From Lunularia cruciata (lineage: Eukaryota; Streptophyta; Marchantiopsida; Lunulariales; Lunulariaceae), in contig OX419761.1 in NCBI GenBank assembly GCA_948567375.1, positions 3,226,501 to 3,290,500 of the forward strand: a stretch of 64,000 bases of DNA, given 5' to 3'. A program made the translations under genes and the position numbers. The notes under the pieces are model-generated. The model had not been told where the DNA came from. It saw nothing but the letters and a program-made list of their open reading frames with translations, and did not search any database. Positions 23,874-34,332 of this stretch are shown in pieces; the first letter of the stretch is position 1, and every line of letters starts with the position of its first letter.

Positions 23874-25001
23874 TTGAGGATTGAGCCATCAAACCATAGG
23901 GTCACAGTACCTGTGACTAACACCACCAACACTTCACATTTAGATACACCATCTTCTGATTATTGGGAATCAGATTTTGAAGAAGGAGCTTCAAGTGTGG
24001 ACACAAGCATGGAAGAGGAGACTTCCACGGAGGAGGATGAATCTGAATCTGATTCAAATGTGTATCCTTTGTGTGGTATGGATTTTGCACCTAAGCCAGA
24101 GCTTTTGAAGGACCCAGATAAATCACCATTGACACTTGAGGAGGTAGAGAGAAGGTTATCTACCCTCAAGTATGGTCCAAATGTTACCAAGGAGGAGAAG
24201 GTGAGATTTGAGGAGATTTTCCGCAAGTTCATCCATGTGTTTGCTTTTAGTTACAGGGATTTGAAGGAAGTCACCTTGGAGGAGCACAAGATAGAGGTGG
24301 AGTCACATGCAAGACCAATCTGCCAAAAGTAACGTTGCATTAGCCCACCAATATGTTTGGTTGTGAAGGAGGAGATTGATAAGCTCAAGGAGGCCGGATT
24401 TATCTTTGAGGTGGAGAATTCAGAATGGGTGTCTCCAATTGTCATTGTGAAGAAAAAGAATGGCAAGCTTTGGGTATGTGTAGATTACAAGAAGCTCAAT
24501 GCTGTTACCAAGAAGGACTACTACTCATTGCCATTCATTGATGAGATCTTGGAAGAGGTTGCAGGTCATGAGAGGTACAATTTTGGAGATGGTTATAGTG
24601 GATATAACCAAATCAAGATTGCACCAGAGCATCAGCAACTCACCATGTTCACCACGTCTTGGGGAACTTACGCTTTCAAGGTCATACCTTTTGGGCTTTG
24701 CAATGCTCTAGCCACATTCCAACAGTTCATGAACAAGGTATTTGAACCTTTCATTGGGAAATTTGTGAGAGACTTCATTGATGACTTTTGTGTCTATGGG
24801 AGCAAGGAGGAGCACTTTGAGCACCTAATCAAGGTCTTGCAATGCTTGGATGAGGCAAATGCATCACTCAACCTAGAGAAGTGCATTTTTGGATGTGAAG
24901 AAGGTCTACTTTTGGGGCACATCATCTCCAAGGATGGAATAGCAATTGATCCACAAAAGGTGGGGAAAATCTCAAACCTCAAGCTTTCCCTTCAAGCTTG
25001 A
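23874..25001 (+). pseudogene. Reverse transcriptase, element A2 (stop and frameshift)
   Basis: An acidic linker (DTSMEEETSTEEDE) leads into RT. Motifs are VSPIVIVKKKNGKLWVCVDY, NAVTKKDYYSLPFIDEILEE, PFGLCNALATFQ, the catalytic FIDDFCVYG (about 24774-24800) and LLLGHIISKDGI of the connection region. An in-frame TAA near 24330 separates linker and fingers. A frameshift near 24990 separates RT from the following frame. Both catalytic Asp residues of FIDD remain. Confidence 0.9.
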
Positions 25002-25711
25002 CAAAGTTACGCCAATTCTTGGGGATGGTTGGATACTATAGGAGGTTCATCTTCTCATTTTCCAACAAGGCTTATGCATTGACCATCTACATGAAGAAGG
25101 GTGTAGATTACATGGTGATTTTGGAAGACAAGGAGGCTCTCAAAGCTTTTGAGGAGCTCAAGCAATCCCTTATTGTAGCTCCTATTCTTGCTAAACCTGA
25201 TTGGAGTAAGCCTTTCATCCTCTACACTGATGCTTCTAATGTAGCTATAGGATGCACTCTTAGTCAATTAGACCAAGATGGGCATGATCATCCAGTAGCT
25301 TATGCTAGTAGGCAGATGGTTTTAGTAGAGAAGAACTACTCTGTCACGGAGAGAGAAGGGTTGGTAGTGATCTTTGGTCTCAAGAAGTTTAGACATTACT
25401 TGATTGGAGGGAAAGCCACCATTGTCATGGATCACAAGGCTTTGAAGTACATCTTCAACAAGCCTAATGTTGAAGGGAGACTAGCAAGGTGGATGATACT
25501 CTTGTTTGAGTATGACTACACCATTGAGGATAGGCTAGGAAAGAAACATGCAAATGCTGATTTGTTATTTAGGGCCTATGATCATGATGGAGATGAGCCA
25601 GTGGATGATTCCTTCCCGGATGAGGAGCTCATGACAATTGCAGTCACTCAAGTGGTTCCAATGGAGTACAAGGAGATTGTGGATTTTGTGACAAGAGGTA
25701 ACTATCCATAA
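24998..25711 (+). pseudogene. RT connection and RNase H, element A2
   Basis: The frame begins with LRQFLGMVGYYRRFI, the conserved gypsy connection motif, in the frame reached after the 24990 shift. RNase H follows: PFILYTDASNVAIGCTLSQ holds the first catalytic Asp; EREGLVVIFGLKKFRHYLIGG holds the Glu helix; TIVMDHKALKYI holds the next Asp; and KKHANADLLFR is the C-terminal Asp block. RNase H removes the RNA strand during reverse transcription. The frame ends at a stop near 25709, and integrase resumes in another frame. Confidence 0.9.
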
Positions 25712-25739
25712 GGGATGCATGCTAGGGAGAGGAAGACCC

Positions 25740-26664
25740 TTGCAGCAAGATCTAGACCTTACACAATGGTGGAGGATATTCTTTTTCACCAAGGAGTAGA
25801 TGGTCTACTTCAAAGAGCAGTGGGTAAGGAAGAGCTATCCTACTCATAAAGAAGTTTCATGAAGGTTTAGTATGTGGAGGACACTTTGTAGGAAAGGTGA
25901 TTGCTTTCAAGATTCTAGATGCAGGTTACCATTGGAGAGGGATTTTCAAGGATTGTCTTGATTATTGCAAAACTTGTCATGTTTGTCAAGTTTTTGCTAG
26001 AAAGTCTACATCCACTCCACCACTTAGATCAATTCCATTGCTAGAACCTTTTGAGAAGTGGAGAATTGATTTTGCAGGACCCCTCAATAGAACCCCAAGG
26101 AAAAATCGGTACATTGTGGTAGTTACTGATTACCTTACCAAGTGGGTTGAGGCTAGACCATTGAGGGACAAGAATGAAGATGAAGTGGGTAGATTTCTTT
26201 ATGAATGCATTATCACTAGTTTTGGATGCCCTTTGGAGTTGGTTTCTGATAGAGGAGGAGAGTTTATAGGAAGCATTACTACAGCCATGCTACAATATTT
26301 TTCTATCACACATAGAATAACTACATCCCATAAGCCAAATTCCAATGGCTTGGTAGAGAGAACTAATCAGACCTTGTGCATGATGTTGGCCAAAGATGCA
26401 GAAATGGAGGGGGCTAAACATCATTGGGACAAGAGGATTCATGCAGTTTTGTGGGAGTATAGGACAACCATGAAGACTTCCACCGGATATTCTCCATTTC
26501 AATTGGTATATGGTATTGAGTCTACCTTACCTATTCACTTTGATCTTCCTACCTTTCAAAGCATTCATAGGAGATTAAAGAAAGCACAAGGAGGTGATGC
26601 AAAGAAGTCAAGGAAGGATCAACTCATGGAGTTGGAAGAGGCAAGAGCAGTTGCTATGGTTTGA
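25740..26664 (+). pseudogene. Integrase, element A2 (N terminus broken, core intact)
   Basis: The N-terminal HHCC zinc finger is split by a stop near 25847. It contains GGHFVGK and DYCKTCHVCQ. The core is open from 25897 to 26664 with all three catalytic residues visible: WRIDFAGPL (Asp), LVSDRGGEFIG (Asp) and NSNGLVERTN (Glu). SPFQLVYGIESTLPI follows. Further decayed C-terminal integrase (KRVQKKFLPKYFGPF-like, with FGPFIVEKV spacing) reaches about 26930, and no chromodomain is present. Integrase joins the DNA copy to the host chromosome. Confidence 0.9.
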
Positions 26665-26968
26665 GTGGAGCAAGCCTAAAGGAAAAAAAAGGACAGCTAT
26701 GACAAGAGGCAAGGCAAGAAGAAGGTGGAGCCTTTCAAAGAAAGTGAATGGGTAATGTTGTTTGATTCCATTTGATTCAAGAGAGTGCAAAAGAAGTTTT
26801 TGCCTAAGTACTTTGGACCTTTCATAGTGGAGAAGGTGTGGAGCAATTACACCTATGATCTCAAGGAGTTGGGAGGAAGACACTTTGATAGGATTAACCA
26901 TGATAAGTTGAAGATGTACCATAGAAGGTAGAGAGACCTTCACTTTGAGGACAAAGTGAAAACTTAGT

Positions 26969-26979
26969 CCGGGGGTAAA
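26969..26979 (+). other. Polypurine tract of element A2
   Basis: CCGGGGGTAAA lies directly against the 3' LTR start (TGTAACACCC at 26980), the position of the plus-strand primer. The tract is short, with pyrimidines on its left side. Confidence 0.6.
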
Positions 26980-27671
26980 TGTAACACCCATTTGTGCATG
27001 TGTGTAGTATTGTGATATTTAGCTTGGTATTACAAGTACTTAAGAGATATTATTTATATAGAGATAAAGGATGGTTCTATATTAGTCATGGTTAGCTAAA
27101 TTTAGTCATAGCTAAGATAGAGGGGACCTTACTTTAGAGGAAGTAGAAAAGATGAGCACCACTATTTTGGATTTTAGTGTGTTGACTTGGTATTATTCTT
27201 AGGTGTTTGGCTTTGAGGAAAGAGTTGAGAACTCTTGGGCCCGCAAGCGTTTTTGTTTTGGATTCTTCTTTAGTCCAAGGATTGCCCATGTGAAGGAATC
27301 CTTGACTTAATGGTTGGGTCAAGATAAGACCACATGCTTAGAGGAATATGCCCATGTGAATGGATATTCCTTTCCACTTTTTGATTTTACTTGACTTTTA
27401 GTCTAGTAAACTGAGTTACTACAGTAATTAGTAACTTTGGTACGTAACTATATCACAAGTACATAAACAAGGGGTGAGGAGGTACTCATGATCCTTTCAT
27501 TTGTAACTATCTCTCTCTCATTGAGTTCTCTAGTGAGCAATGTCTTGAGTCTTGGAGTGTTAGCCTTGATGGAGTATGATGGAGTTAGGATTCCTTGCCT
27601 TCTTAGTCCATGGTGCGCTACCATAATAGCCATCAGAGGTTCATCCTGAGTGAGAGACAGGCCGGCTCACA
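26980..27671 (+). repeat. 3' LTR of element A2
   Basis: This 692 bp LTR pairs with 19847-20537. It differs from it at about 28 positions by eye, including a one-base insertion near 27287. It ends CGGCTCACA and abuts plus-strand chromovirus B RNase H. Confidence 0.93.
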
Positions 27672-27968
27672 GAGCGCAACTACCACACCACAGAACAAGA
27701 AGAGTTGGCCATTATTCTAGCAACCAAGCATTGGAAGCACTATCTGGGCAAGAAGGCATTTGTAGTAGAGACAGACCACAAACCTCTAGTCTACCTTAAG
27801 ACACAAAAGGATCTATCTCGTTGCCAAATTCTGTGGGCAAAGTGGCAACAATGCTTCAACATGTCAATCACCTACGTGGAAGGTAAGAAGCAACTTGTAG
27901 ATGCATTTACCCGCATGCCAATGGCAAACAACTTGGTGGCAGAGGTTAAGATTAACCTTGAATTATAG
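27672..27968 (+). pseudogene. RNase H fragment, chromovirus B
   Basis: The frame opens with NYHTTEQEELAIILATKHWKHYL (RNase H Glu helix). It continues with FVVETDHKPLVYL (catalytic Asp) and VEGKKQLVDAFTR, the C-terminal Asp block. The N-terminal part with TDAS is missing because the A2 LTR boundary cuts it. Confidence 0.88.
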
Positions 27969-27989
27969 CTAGAGATTCTGGCTGCTACA

Positions 27990-28900
27990 AAAACTGACCC
28001 GTAGATTGTAGAAGCGCAATCATCCAAAGGCGTCACCAACACCCAAGGACTTACCTTTTGTGATGGAAAATTATGGATACCAAATGTCCCAAAATTACGC
28101 ACCACCATTCTTGCGGAATGTCAAGATTTGGCCATTGTAGGTCATGTCGGAGTAGACAAGACCTTGGATGTAGTCCAATGCCATTACTATTGACCCAAGA
28201 TGAGCAACAACATGATGGACTACATGCGCAACTGCCTACTTTGTCAACAGAACAAAGCTTCTAATCAAGCTCATGCAGTGCTTCTTCAACCTCTCCCCAC
28301 GCCTACCCAACGTTGGAAATAAGTGAGTATGGATCTCGTCTGTGAATTACCCAAGACCACCTCAGGGTTTGGTTCCATCATGGTCTTTGTGGACCGGCTC
28401 AGCAAAATGATTTATGTATGTCCTACCACCAAGGATATGACCGCTCCACAACTAGCTCAACTATTCTTAGATGCAGTCTTCTCTCACCATGGCTTGTCTA
28501 GAGTACTTATCACCAGTTTGTTTTAGCAAACACTCTTTGTTTTGTTCAAAACCAAGTTGGCTATGTCCATAGCTTACCACCCAAAAATAGATAGCCAAAC
28601 AGAGCGGGCTAATCGCACAATTGAAGATATATTACGCGGCTTCACCTAAGAAGAGCAAGAGGGTGGGACACCCTACTCGCATTGGTGGAATTCACTTACA
28701 ACAATTCAGTGAATGCATCCACCCAAGTCACTCCGTTCTTCCTCATGTACTATGAGCATCCCTTCACACCTTCTAGCTTGATGAAGATTCGTCAAGTGGC
28801 TACCAAGGTCAATGCAATCAACACATTTGTTTCTAGAATCCAACACGGTGTGGAGAGCGCCAAGCACATATTATAGATTGCACAAAATTGACAAAAGCAG
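27990..28900 (+). pseudogene. Integrase, chromovirus B (several stops)
   Basis: Pieces in order: GHVGVDKTLDVVQ and MRNCLLCQQNKA (zinc finger); SMDLVCELPKTTSGFGSIMVF (first catalytic Asp); a stop just after VLITS, where the second Asp should be (the SDRG-type motif is lost or altered near 28520); then SYHPKIDSQTERANRT-like text (Glu); and VEFTYNNSVNASTQVTPFFL with a YEHP block. At least four stops or shifts are present. Fragments at 58086-58671 on the minus strand are the same protein. Confidence 0.85.
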
Positions 28901-28924
28901 TTTGTTGATGCACACCAAAGGCAC

Positions 28925-29383
28925 ATGGAGTTCAATGTTGGGGATCAAGTGTGGCTATCGACAACCAACCTCACATTAGTTGGACCTTGTAAGCTCAGAC
29001 CTCATTTTATTGGGCCTTTCTTGATTCTTTGTCACATCAGCACTATGTCCTATCACCTTGAGCTACCACCACACATGAAGATCCATCCAGTGTTCCATGT
29101 TTGCCCACTACACAGATATGCTCCTTGATCAGGCCAAGGTCATTCCACACAAGACATTTGACCTTGTCTGACACTCATTGATGGCATAGAGGAATATGAA
29201 GTGGAGCGTATTCTCCAAAAACATATGCGTGGTACTCGCCATCCATATGTGAACTATCTTGTACAGTGGAAAGGTTACCTCCTCTATGAAGCAACATGGG
29301 AGCCCGCTGCCAATTTGACACATGCAACGGTGTTGGTGCAAGCATTTGAGCAACAATTGCACAACGAGGATGTTGTATCATAA
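28925..29383 (+). pseudogene. Integrase C-terminal domain and chromodomain, chromovirus B
   Basis: 28925-29128 encodes the integrase C-terminal fold (FNVGDQVWLST, GPCKLRPHFIGPF, IHPVFHVCPLHRY). After one stop, about 29190-29330 encodes a chromodomain: EVERILQKH, YVNYLVQWKGY, EATWEPAANL. Aromatic residues usual in the methyl-lysine-binding cage are visible (Tyr and Trp of YLVQWKGY, Trp of TWEP). In plant chromoviruses this domain is thought to steer integration toward chromatin marks. The frame ends at a stop just before the polypurine tract AAAAGGAGGGAGG (29383-29395). Confidence 0.88.
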
Positions 29384-29396
29384 AAGGAGGGAGGTT

Positions 29397-30134
29397 TGTA
29401 ATACCAAGAGTTACCCATATGAGCTAGATGTGAAATTCAGTTTGGTAACATCTAGAATGATGTTATACATGATGGTCAAAATAGATCAGATAGAAGTATC
29501 ACAGAAAGAGTACTTCTACTAATAGAGCAAAAATCGAAATAGATTTGAGAACCTCAGAACCAATAGCTAGACATATGATTTAAAGGTGAGAATTGGTTTG
29601 GTAACATCTAGAAGGATGTTACCCATGATGGACTAAACAGATTAGAAAGAGATATCACCAAATGAGGATTTCTACTAATACATTAGGAACCAAAATATGC
29701 CTGAAATCTTTGAAGGCAATTTTGGAGGGCCTAAACGGATGAATTAGGCCTCAAAACTGTGCATACCCCCCCCCAAACAAAGATGAGGCTAGCCTTCTCT
29801 CCCCCCTGGTTTGTCTTGTTGAGAGCTTTCCAATGGTACCTTACTCACGTGATTCTGAGACTCCTACACAAAGATTCCCTAAAAGATTCCCTCTGGTCAA
29901 AGCTTGTTTGACCAACCAGATAGGACCTAGACCAACATGTCACCTATCCAAGTAAGTAATCCAAGGGTGGAGCTTGTTGACATGTCACCTATTTGTGTGC
30001 CTAATCCTATGGTGGAGCTTCCTTGGAGGAGATCCTCTTTGTCTATATAATAAAGAGAAGGTGCTCCTTTGGGGCACCAAATGTTGAGTGTGTAATATGT
30101 GTTTTCTCTCTTCTCTTGTACTCAGAGTATTATA
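29397..30134 (+). repeat. 3' LTR of chromovirus B with internal tandem duplication
   Basis: It starts TGTAATACC and ends GAGTATTATA (ancestrally GAGTATTACA), about 738 bp. The 5' part contains two copies of a roughly 115-120 bp block (about 29409-29524 and 29560-29675, period about 150) sharing TTGGTAACATCTAGAA and ATTTCTACTAATA-type ends. A TATA-like TATATAATAAAG precedes GTGCTCCTTTGGGG near 30043-30078. Confidence 0.85.
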
Positions 30135-31589
30135 GTTTCATTGATTGAAATATATAACCTTAACTTAACTTTAATCTTGCAACTTGCATATATAAATTTC
30201 TTGCTCTTGCAACTAAAATATATTAACAACAATGAAATATATAAACCTTGAAATCTATAAAAAAAATATTGAGCTCATAATTAAACTTATAGACCATGCA
30301 ATATATTAACAACATTGAACTCACATAATAGAAATATATAGTGGAACTTAATTCATATCTTTCATATAGAATGCATATATAAACATTAAACATTAAGAAT
30401 ATTTCTGAACTCAAAATGGATATATTAAAGTGGGACTTAACCTCAAGGTTAATCATAAATATAGAAGATCCTTGGTAACCTCCAGATGAAGGATCAATTT
30501 ATTAAGATGTAAATACTTCTGACTCAAAATAGATATATTAAAGTGGGACTTAACTTCAAGGTTAAGCATAAATATAGAAGGTCTTTACTAACCTCCAAAT
30601 GAAGGATTAAATTATTAAGATGTATTCAAGAAGCCAGCTTGACAGTTGGATGCAAGACATGTGTTCAATATTAAAGACTTCATTTCTTCTCTATAATAGA
30701 TATCCCCTAGTTAAGATCTGTCTTTGTCCTTTTCTTCATCTACAACCTCCTCTATTCTTCCTAGTTGTCTTGTATATTGATCAACAGTTTGTGCAAAATA
30801 ATGTATATAGTGATCCGTCACAACATATATTGATTTCTATTTATCTTGCTTTTCAATTGAACTTGCACTTCTTGGAATGAATGTCATCTGCTCTTTAAAA
30901 TTCCAATGCATTGCTCATTGATTACTCACCTCCTGGCTACATATTTGTTAAAATCTATATTTTCATGAGTTTGCTATAATTTATATGAGGGCACCAAATG
31001 ACTCATCAGAAGATAACCCAAATCCCCAAGTAGATATTGGTGCTATTTGAAAGAATTTTTATCTCCATGTTGATTCAAATTTCTCCACAATAGCAACTTC
31101 TTTAGACAAATCATATCATGGCAAGAGCCTAGCATCTCTATAGACAAACAACAAAAACTATAAGCATCTAACTAATTATGAAGAACAATATATACTAAGG
31201 ATGCATGAGGCCTCTCTTTGAGCCTCCCTTTATGATATTCATAATCTCTCATAACCCTCATTATAACCAAAACTTCATCAAATAAACAAACAAAGATAAA
31301 TCTGTTACCAACACTTCAAGAAACATACTTGATGAGAAATGAATTAGTCTTCTCATATTGTTGCAAATAATTTGGCCACTAAAAGATAAGGAGACTTTTC
31401 AGCTATAGTATGCTTTTCCATCAATTCTAAGGAGTTGGCAATTGGGAAGATTCTTTGTACATTTGCAAGATTTTATTAAAGGTATGATTTGATTTTTTTA
31501 TTTGCAGGAATACCAAGGTCATGTCATGACATGACTTGTTTGAAAAAATCATCACTTTAGAATGATTTGAACCAGAGAAGGGATTTCAT
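30135..31589. other. AT-rich DNA with a short direct repeat
   Basis: No coding sequence is recognised. Two copies of a unit of about 100 bp lie at 30411-30511 and 30523-30623 (period 112), sharing ATATATTAAAGTGGGACTTAA and a GATGAAGGAT / AATGAAGGAT segment. Confidence 0.65.
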
Positions 31590-32022
31590 AGTTTTGAGCC
31601 AAAAGAGTACCTTTTAGGTGATTCTGGTTATGTACCCATGCATCACCTAGTCCCAACTTTCAAGCAGGCCTGATCAAAGGACAACCAAGAGTTCAAAAAC
31701 TATTTGGCAAAGGCAAGGGTGATAAATGAGCATGTATAGGAGCATTGAAAGCTAGCTAGCATTCTCTTCATGAGCTAAGAGTGCAACTTAAAGACAATAT
31801 TAGAAATGCATATTTGTTAAAGTGGTTTCAGTGTGTATTATTTTACATAACTTTTTAATCAATAGATCAGATGTTTGGTCAGAAGACGATGGTGGATTTA
31901 TAGAGGAAACTCAAATAGATTCAAAAATATCTTTTCATGGAATGCAACTTGGTAGAGAAGAAAGTAGGTCAAGGGTGATGCAACAATGCCTTGCTCATCA
32001 CCTTGATGAAATACTTGAATGA
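31590..32022 (+). pseudogene. PIF/Harbinger-type transposase remnant (DDE_Tnp_4, C-terminal part)
   Basis: The translation in shifting frames gives EYLLGDSGYVPMHHLVPTF, EFKNYLAKARVINEHV, SLHELRVQLKDNIRNAYLLKWF and VCIILHNFLINRSDVW. These are the successive C-terminal blocks of PIF/Harbinger and HARBI1-like transposases (L-x-GD-x-GY, then R-x-x-x-E..FG-x-LK, then ACxxLHNF). The LGDSGY block holds one catalytic Asp, and the Glu of (V/I)NEH is present. At least three stops or frameshifts occur, and the N-terminal helix-turn-helix and first Asp are not found. It is an old DNA-transposon fragment that ends about 85 bp before the family C 5' LTR. Confidence 0.8.
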
Positions 32023-32106
32023 GTTTCTCTATAATAAACTATTCATTCTTCAATTCTTCATATTTGGTAATATTTTTTGTATTTATCCCATTATCATATC
32101 CATATT

Positions 32107-32530
32107 TATAGCAATATGGAGTTTAGTAATGAAGTTAGTCAAGGCTAACAAAGTAGTGAATAGGCCAAATTAGCCTAAAATATTCTAGAAGTATCTAGGA
32201 AGCTTCTTGTGAAGCTTCCCACTAACTTAGCTTGTACCCTAAGTAGGTAATTTCTAGAAGGAAACTTCTAGAAGCTTCCAACTAGCTTAGCTTGCATGCA
32301 AGTAGGCGGCTTTTGGAAAGAAATTTATTGAGAAGTTTCCCAAGTAACTTGGCTTGCACTCCAAGAAAGTAGTTCAATTGGACTTCTTAAGAAGCTTCTC
32401 AAGAGCCCTGTATGCTCCTTATAAGTACTAGAGCCAAAGCTCATGCTAGGCATTTAGAGTTTCACACACTTAGGTGTCCCAACGTGATCTTTGATTCTCC
32501 TATTTCTCTCCTTGGTCTCGGTCTTTTACA
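32107..32530 (+). repeat. 5' LTR of family C (heat-shock-element-rich)
   Basis: The start has decayed (TATAGCAATATGG for TGTAACAATATGG); the end is TTTTACA. It has a perfect three-unit heat-shock element at 32266-32278 (TTCTAGAAGCTTC) and several two-unit GAAGCTTC blocks. The TATA box is mutated to TATAAGTA at about 32420. Confidence 0.85.
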
Positions 32531-32531
32531 T

Positions 32532-32546
32532 TGGTATCACAATAAG
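32532..32546 (+). other. Primer-binding site of family C (decayed initiator-Met type)
   Basis: TGGTATCACAATAAG lies one base after the LTR. The intact form TGGTATCAGAGCAAG is present in the sister copy at 703-717. Confidence 0.75.
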
Positions 32547-32979
32547 AATAGAATGGATGGAATTTATGGACCACCAAATCCATTTTTGCCAAACCATTGG
32601 GATTTTTGTGTTTGGGTACAACCCAAGCATCACTTCATATGGTTCATCACCTCATGTTTTGGGTAGAATTTTTGAATGCAATCACCTTGTCTGAGGAACC
32701 CTTAATACTTCCAGTTGTAACTTATAGATAATGGTGAACATGTTCCATCTATGTGTTAGTAAATTAGATAAATTAGGAGTAGTGTGATAGAGTAGTAGCT
32801 ATTGCAGCAATGCCCAAGGTTATCATTGCTATGTAGCAACAAATTGAGCACCTTATTTGATTGTTGGATGAATGAGACCAACAGTGATAAGAGCTTACCA
32901 TAGAAAGAGCACAAGTTCAAGAAGGAAAAGGCCAAATCTGATTTCCAAAACATAAGGTATTTGATGGCAAGAATCTCTC

Positions 32980-33640
32980 AAGGGGAGTGGAGAATTTTGT
33001 ATTTTATTGTGAATGTTATTTCAAGGCTACAAATCTTCAAGATGAAAAAAAAATGTCTCTTAGCTTCAAGACAATTGGATGGAGCAACAAAGCTATGGTG
33101 GTGATTTCAAGTAGAGCAAGCTAAAAGGCAGTTTGTTGCACCAATCTTGACATGGGAAGAATTCAAGCATGCAATAATTGGGTGGTTCCAAGCTATTAAT
33201 GTCACACAAGCTGCACGAGATAAGTTTCTAGAGTTGAAGCAGGTTGGTTCAATAACCTCCATCACACAATTCCATAACACCATTGTTCAAATTGTAGATA
33301 TAATGGATGGTGAAGCTTTGGATTGATTTTTGAGAAGCTTGAAATCACATACCAAATTAGAATTGATTATGCAAGAGCCAAAATACTTGGAAGAAGCCAT
33401 GCAGCTAGCAAAGCGCTTTGATTCCTTGGTTGTGACAACTTGGTCTTGACTTTGACCTTCAAAAAACCAACTAGCACATTACACACATGTGGAGGAGCCG
33501 ACATAGATGGAGATCAATGCCATCCTATAGAGACCACTTGGTATAGTGGATCAAGAAAGATTGTGGAAAAATGTTGGTTGCTTTTATTATTGCCATATTG
33601 GATATCAAATCATTGAATGTCCACTCAAGAATAGGTGATC
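32980..33640 (+). pseudogene. Gag, family C (broken)
   Basis: Recognisable gag core: FKATNLQD region, ASRQLDGATKLWW, LTWEEFKHAIIGWFQ, FLELKQVGSITSITQFH. A nucleocapsid knuckle remnant (CFYYCHIGYQIIECPLK, spacing disturbed, His lost) lies at about 33580-33636. Frames are interrupted by several stops. The leader frames before it (32560-32950) are shared with the C' copy at the start of the window. Confidence 0.75.
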
Positions 33641-33689
33641 TTGACAAATGCCCAAATGGAGGTTGTGGAGCGGAACGATCAAGAAAACA

Positions 33690-34060
33690 AGGAATCACAA
33701 TAGTAGATTTCAAGCTGCCTATTGGGAACTTGATTAGTTCCAATGGGATTGAAAACTCAACCTATGCAAGTTTGCTTCACTTGCAAGGTATGATATCTGA
33801 TCATGGTTGTAGGATTTTGCATGTCTATGCAATTAGTGAAGGAATTGAGAATTCCTATCAAACTAGTAATTGGAAGTAGATTGATGATGGCGGATGGTAG
33901 AAAGGGTTTTGCATTCCGTACCTTGCATCTAGTTACCTTTGAGATTAGGAAGGAGTATTTGGAGTGCATGGGGTTTGTAGTGGCACCTCTACACTATGAT
34001 GTCATTTTGGGTTTGCCTTGGCTAAAACATCATAAGGTTCAATTTGATTGGAGCCTATGA
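33690..34060 (+). pseudogene. Protease region, family C (broken)
   Basis: The C-terminal end of a retropepsin-like domain is clear at 33990-34060: VAPLHYDVILGLPWLKHHK, the usual (D)VILGxxWL end. Upstream, RLMMADGRKG and FRTLHLVTFEI fit the domain body. The active-site DSG/DTG motif is not visible in any frame, being lost or altered near 33840. Confidence 0.7.
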
Positions 34061-34332
34061 CAAATTCAAGTACAAAACAAAGGTAGGAATTTCTGATTTG
34101 GTTGTCTAGCACCTTTGAGTAAGACACCTAAGAATAATCAGTCCCAAGATGGGAAGTTTGTCAAGAAAGCAGCCATAGAGCAAGCTTTGAAGGTAGATAA
34201 GTCCCTAGATGAGAAGTTTCTTAGTGAAGCAGCTATAAAGCAAGCTTTGGAGGAAGATAATTCTATTTTGCGGTATGGATCAAGCCAATTGCACAAGGAG
34301 AATCTAAGGAGAGTCAAGAATCTCATTAAGCA

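Larger units (their letters stand above)
19847..27671 (+). mobile_element. Element A2: nearly complete non-chromovirus Ty3/gypsy retrotransposon
   Basis: This 7.8 kb element has two LTRs (about 96% identical, roughly 28 differences by eye), a tRNA-Asp-type primer site, an extra 5' ORF, gag with a zinc knuckle, protease, RT, RNase H and integrase in gypsy order, and a polypurine tract. There is no chromodomain after integrase. The RT signature FIDDFCVYG, a DGG-type protease site and a tRNA-Asp-like primer site suggest the plant OTA (Athila/Tat-like) side of Ty3/gypsy; the exact lineage is uncertain. Several stops and frameshifts make it defective. No target-site duplication is found: the left flank ends TGTCC and the right flank starts GAGCG. 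Confidence 0.93.
27672..30134 (+). mobile_element. Chromovirus B, 3' half (RNase H to 3' LTR)
   Basis: The sequence enters a chromovirus pol in the middle of RNase H, directly after the A2 LTR. It continues through integrase, chromodomain, polypurine tract and 3' LTR. The missing 5' half (LTR, gag, RT) is not on the left of A2 in the same orientation: the DNA left of A2 is family B gag on the opposite strand. The element is decayed, with several stops, but its chromodomain frame is open. Confidence 0.9.

Noticed and set aside
29397-29440. TGTAATACC start read as a second element junction
   Set aside because: It directly follows the chromodomain stop and a polypurine tract, so it is the 3' LTR of the same element.
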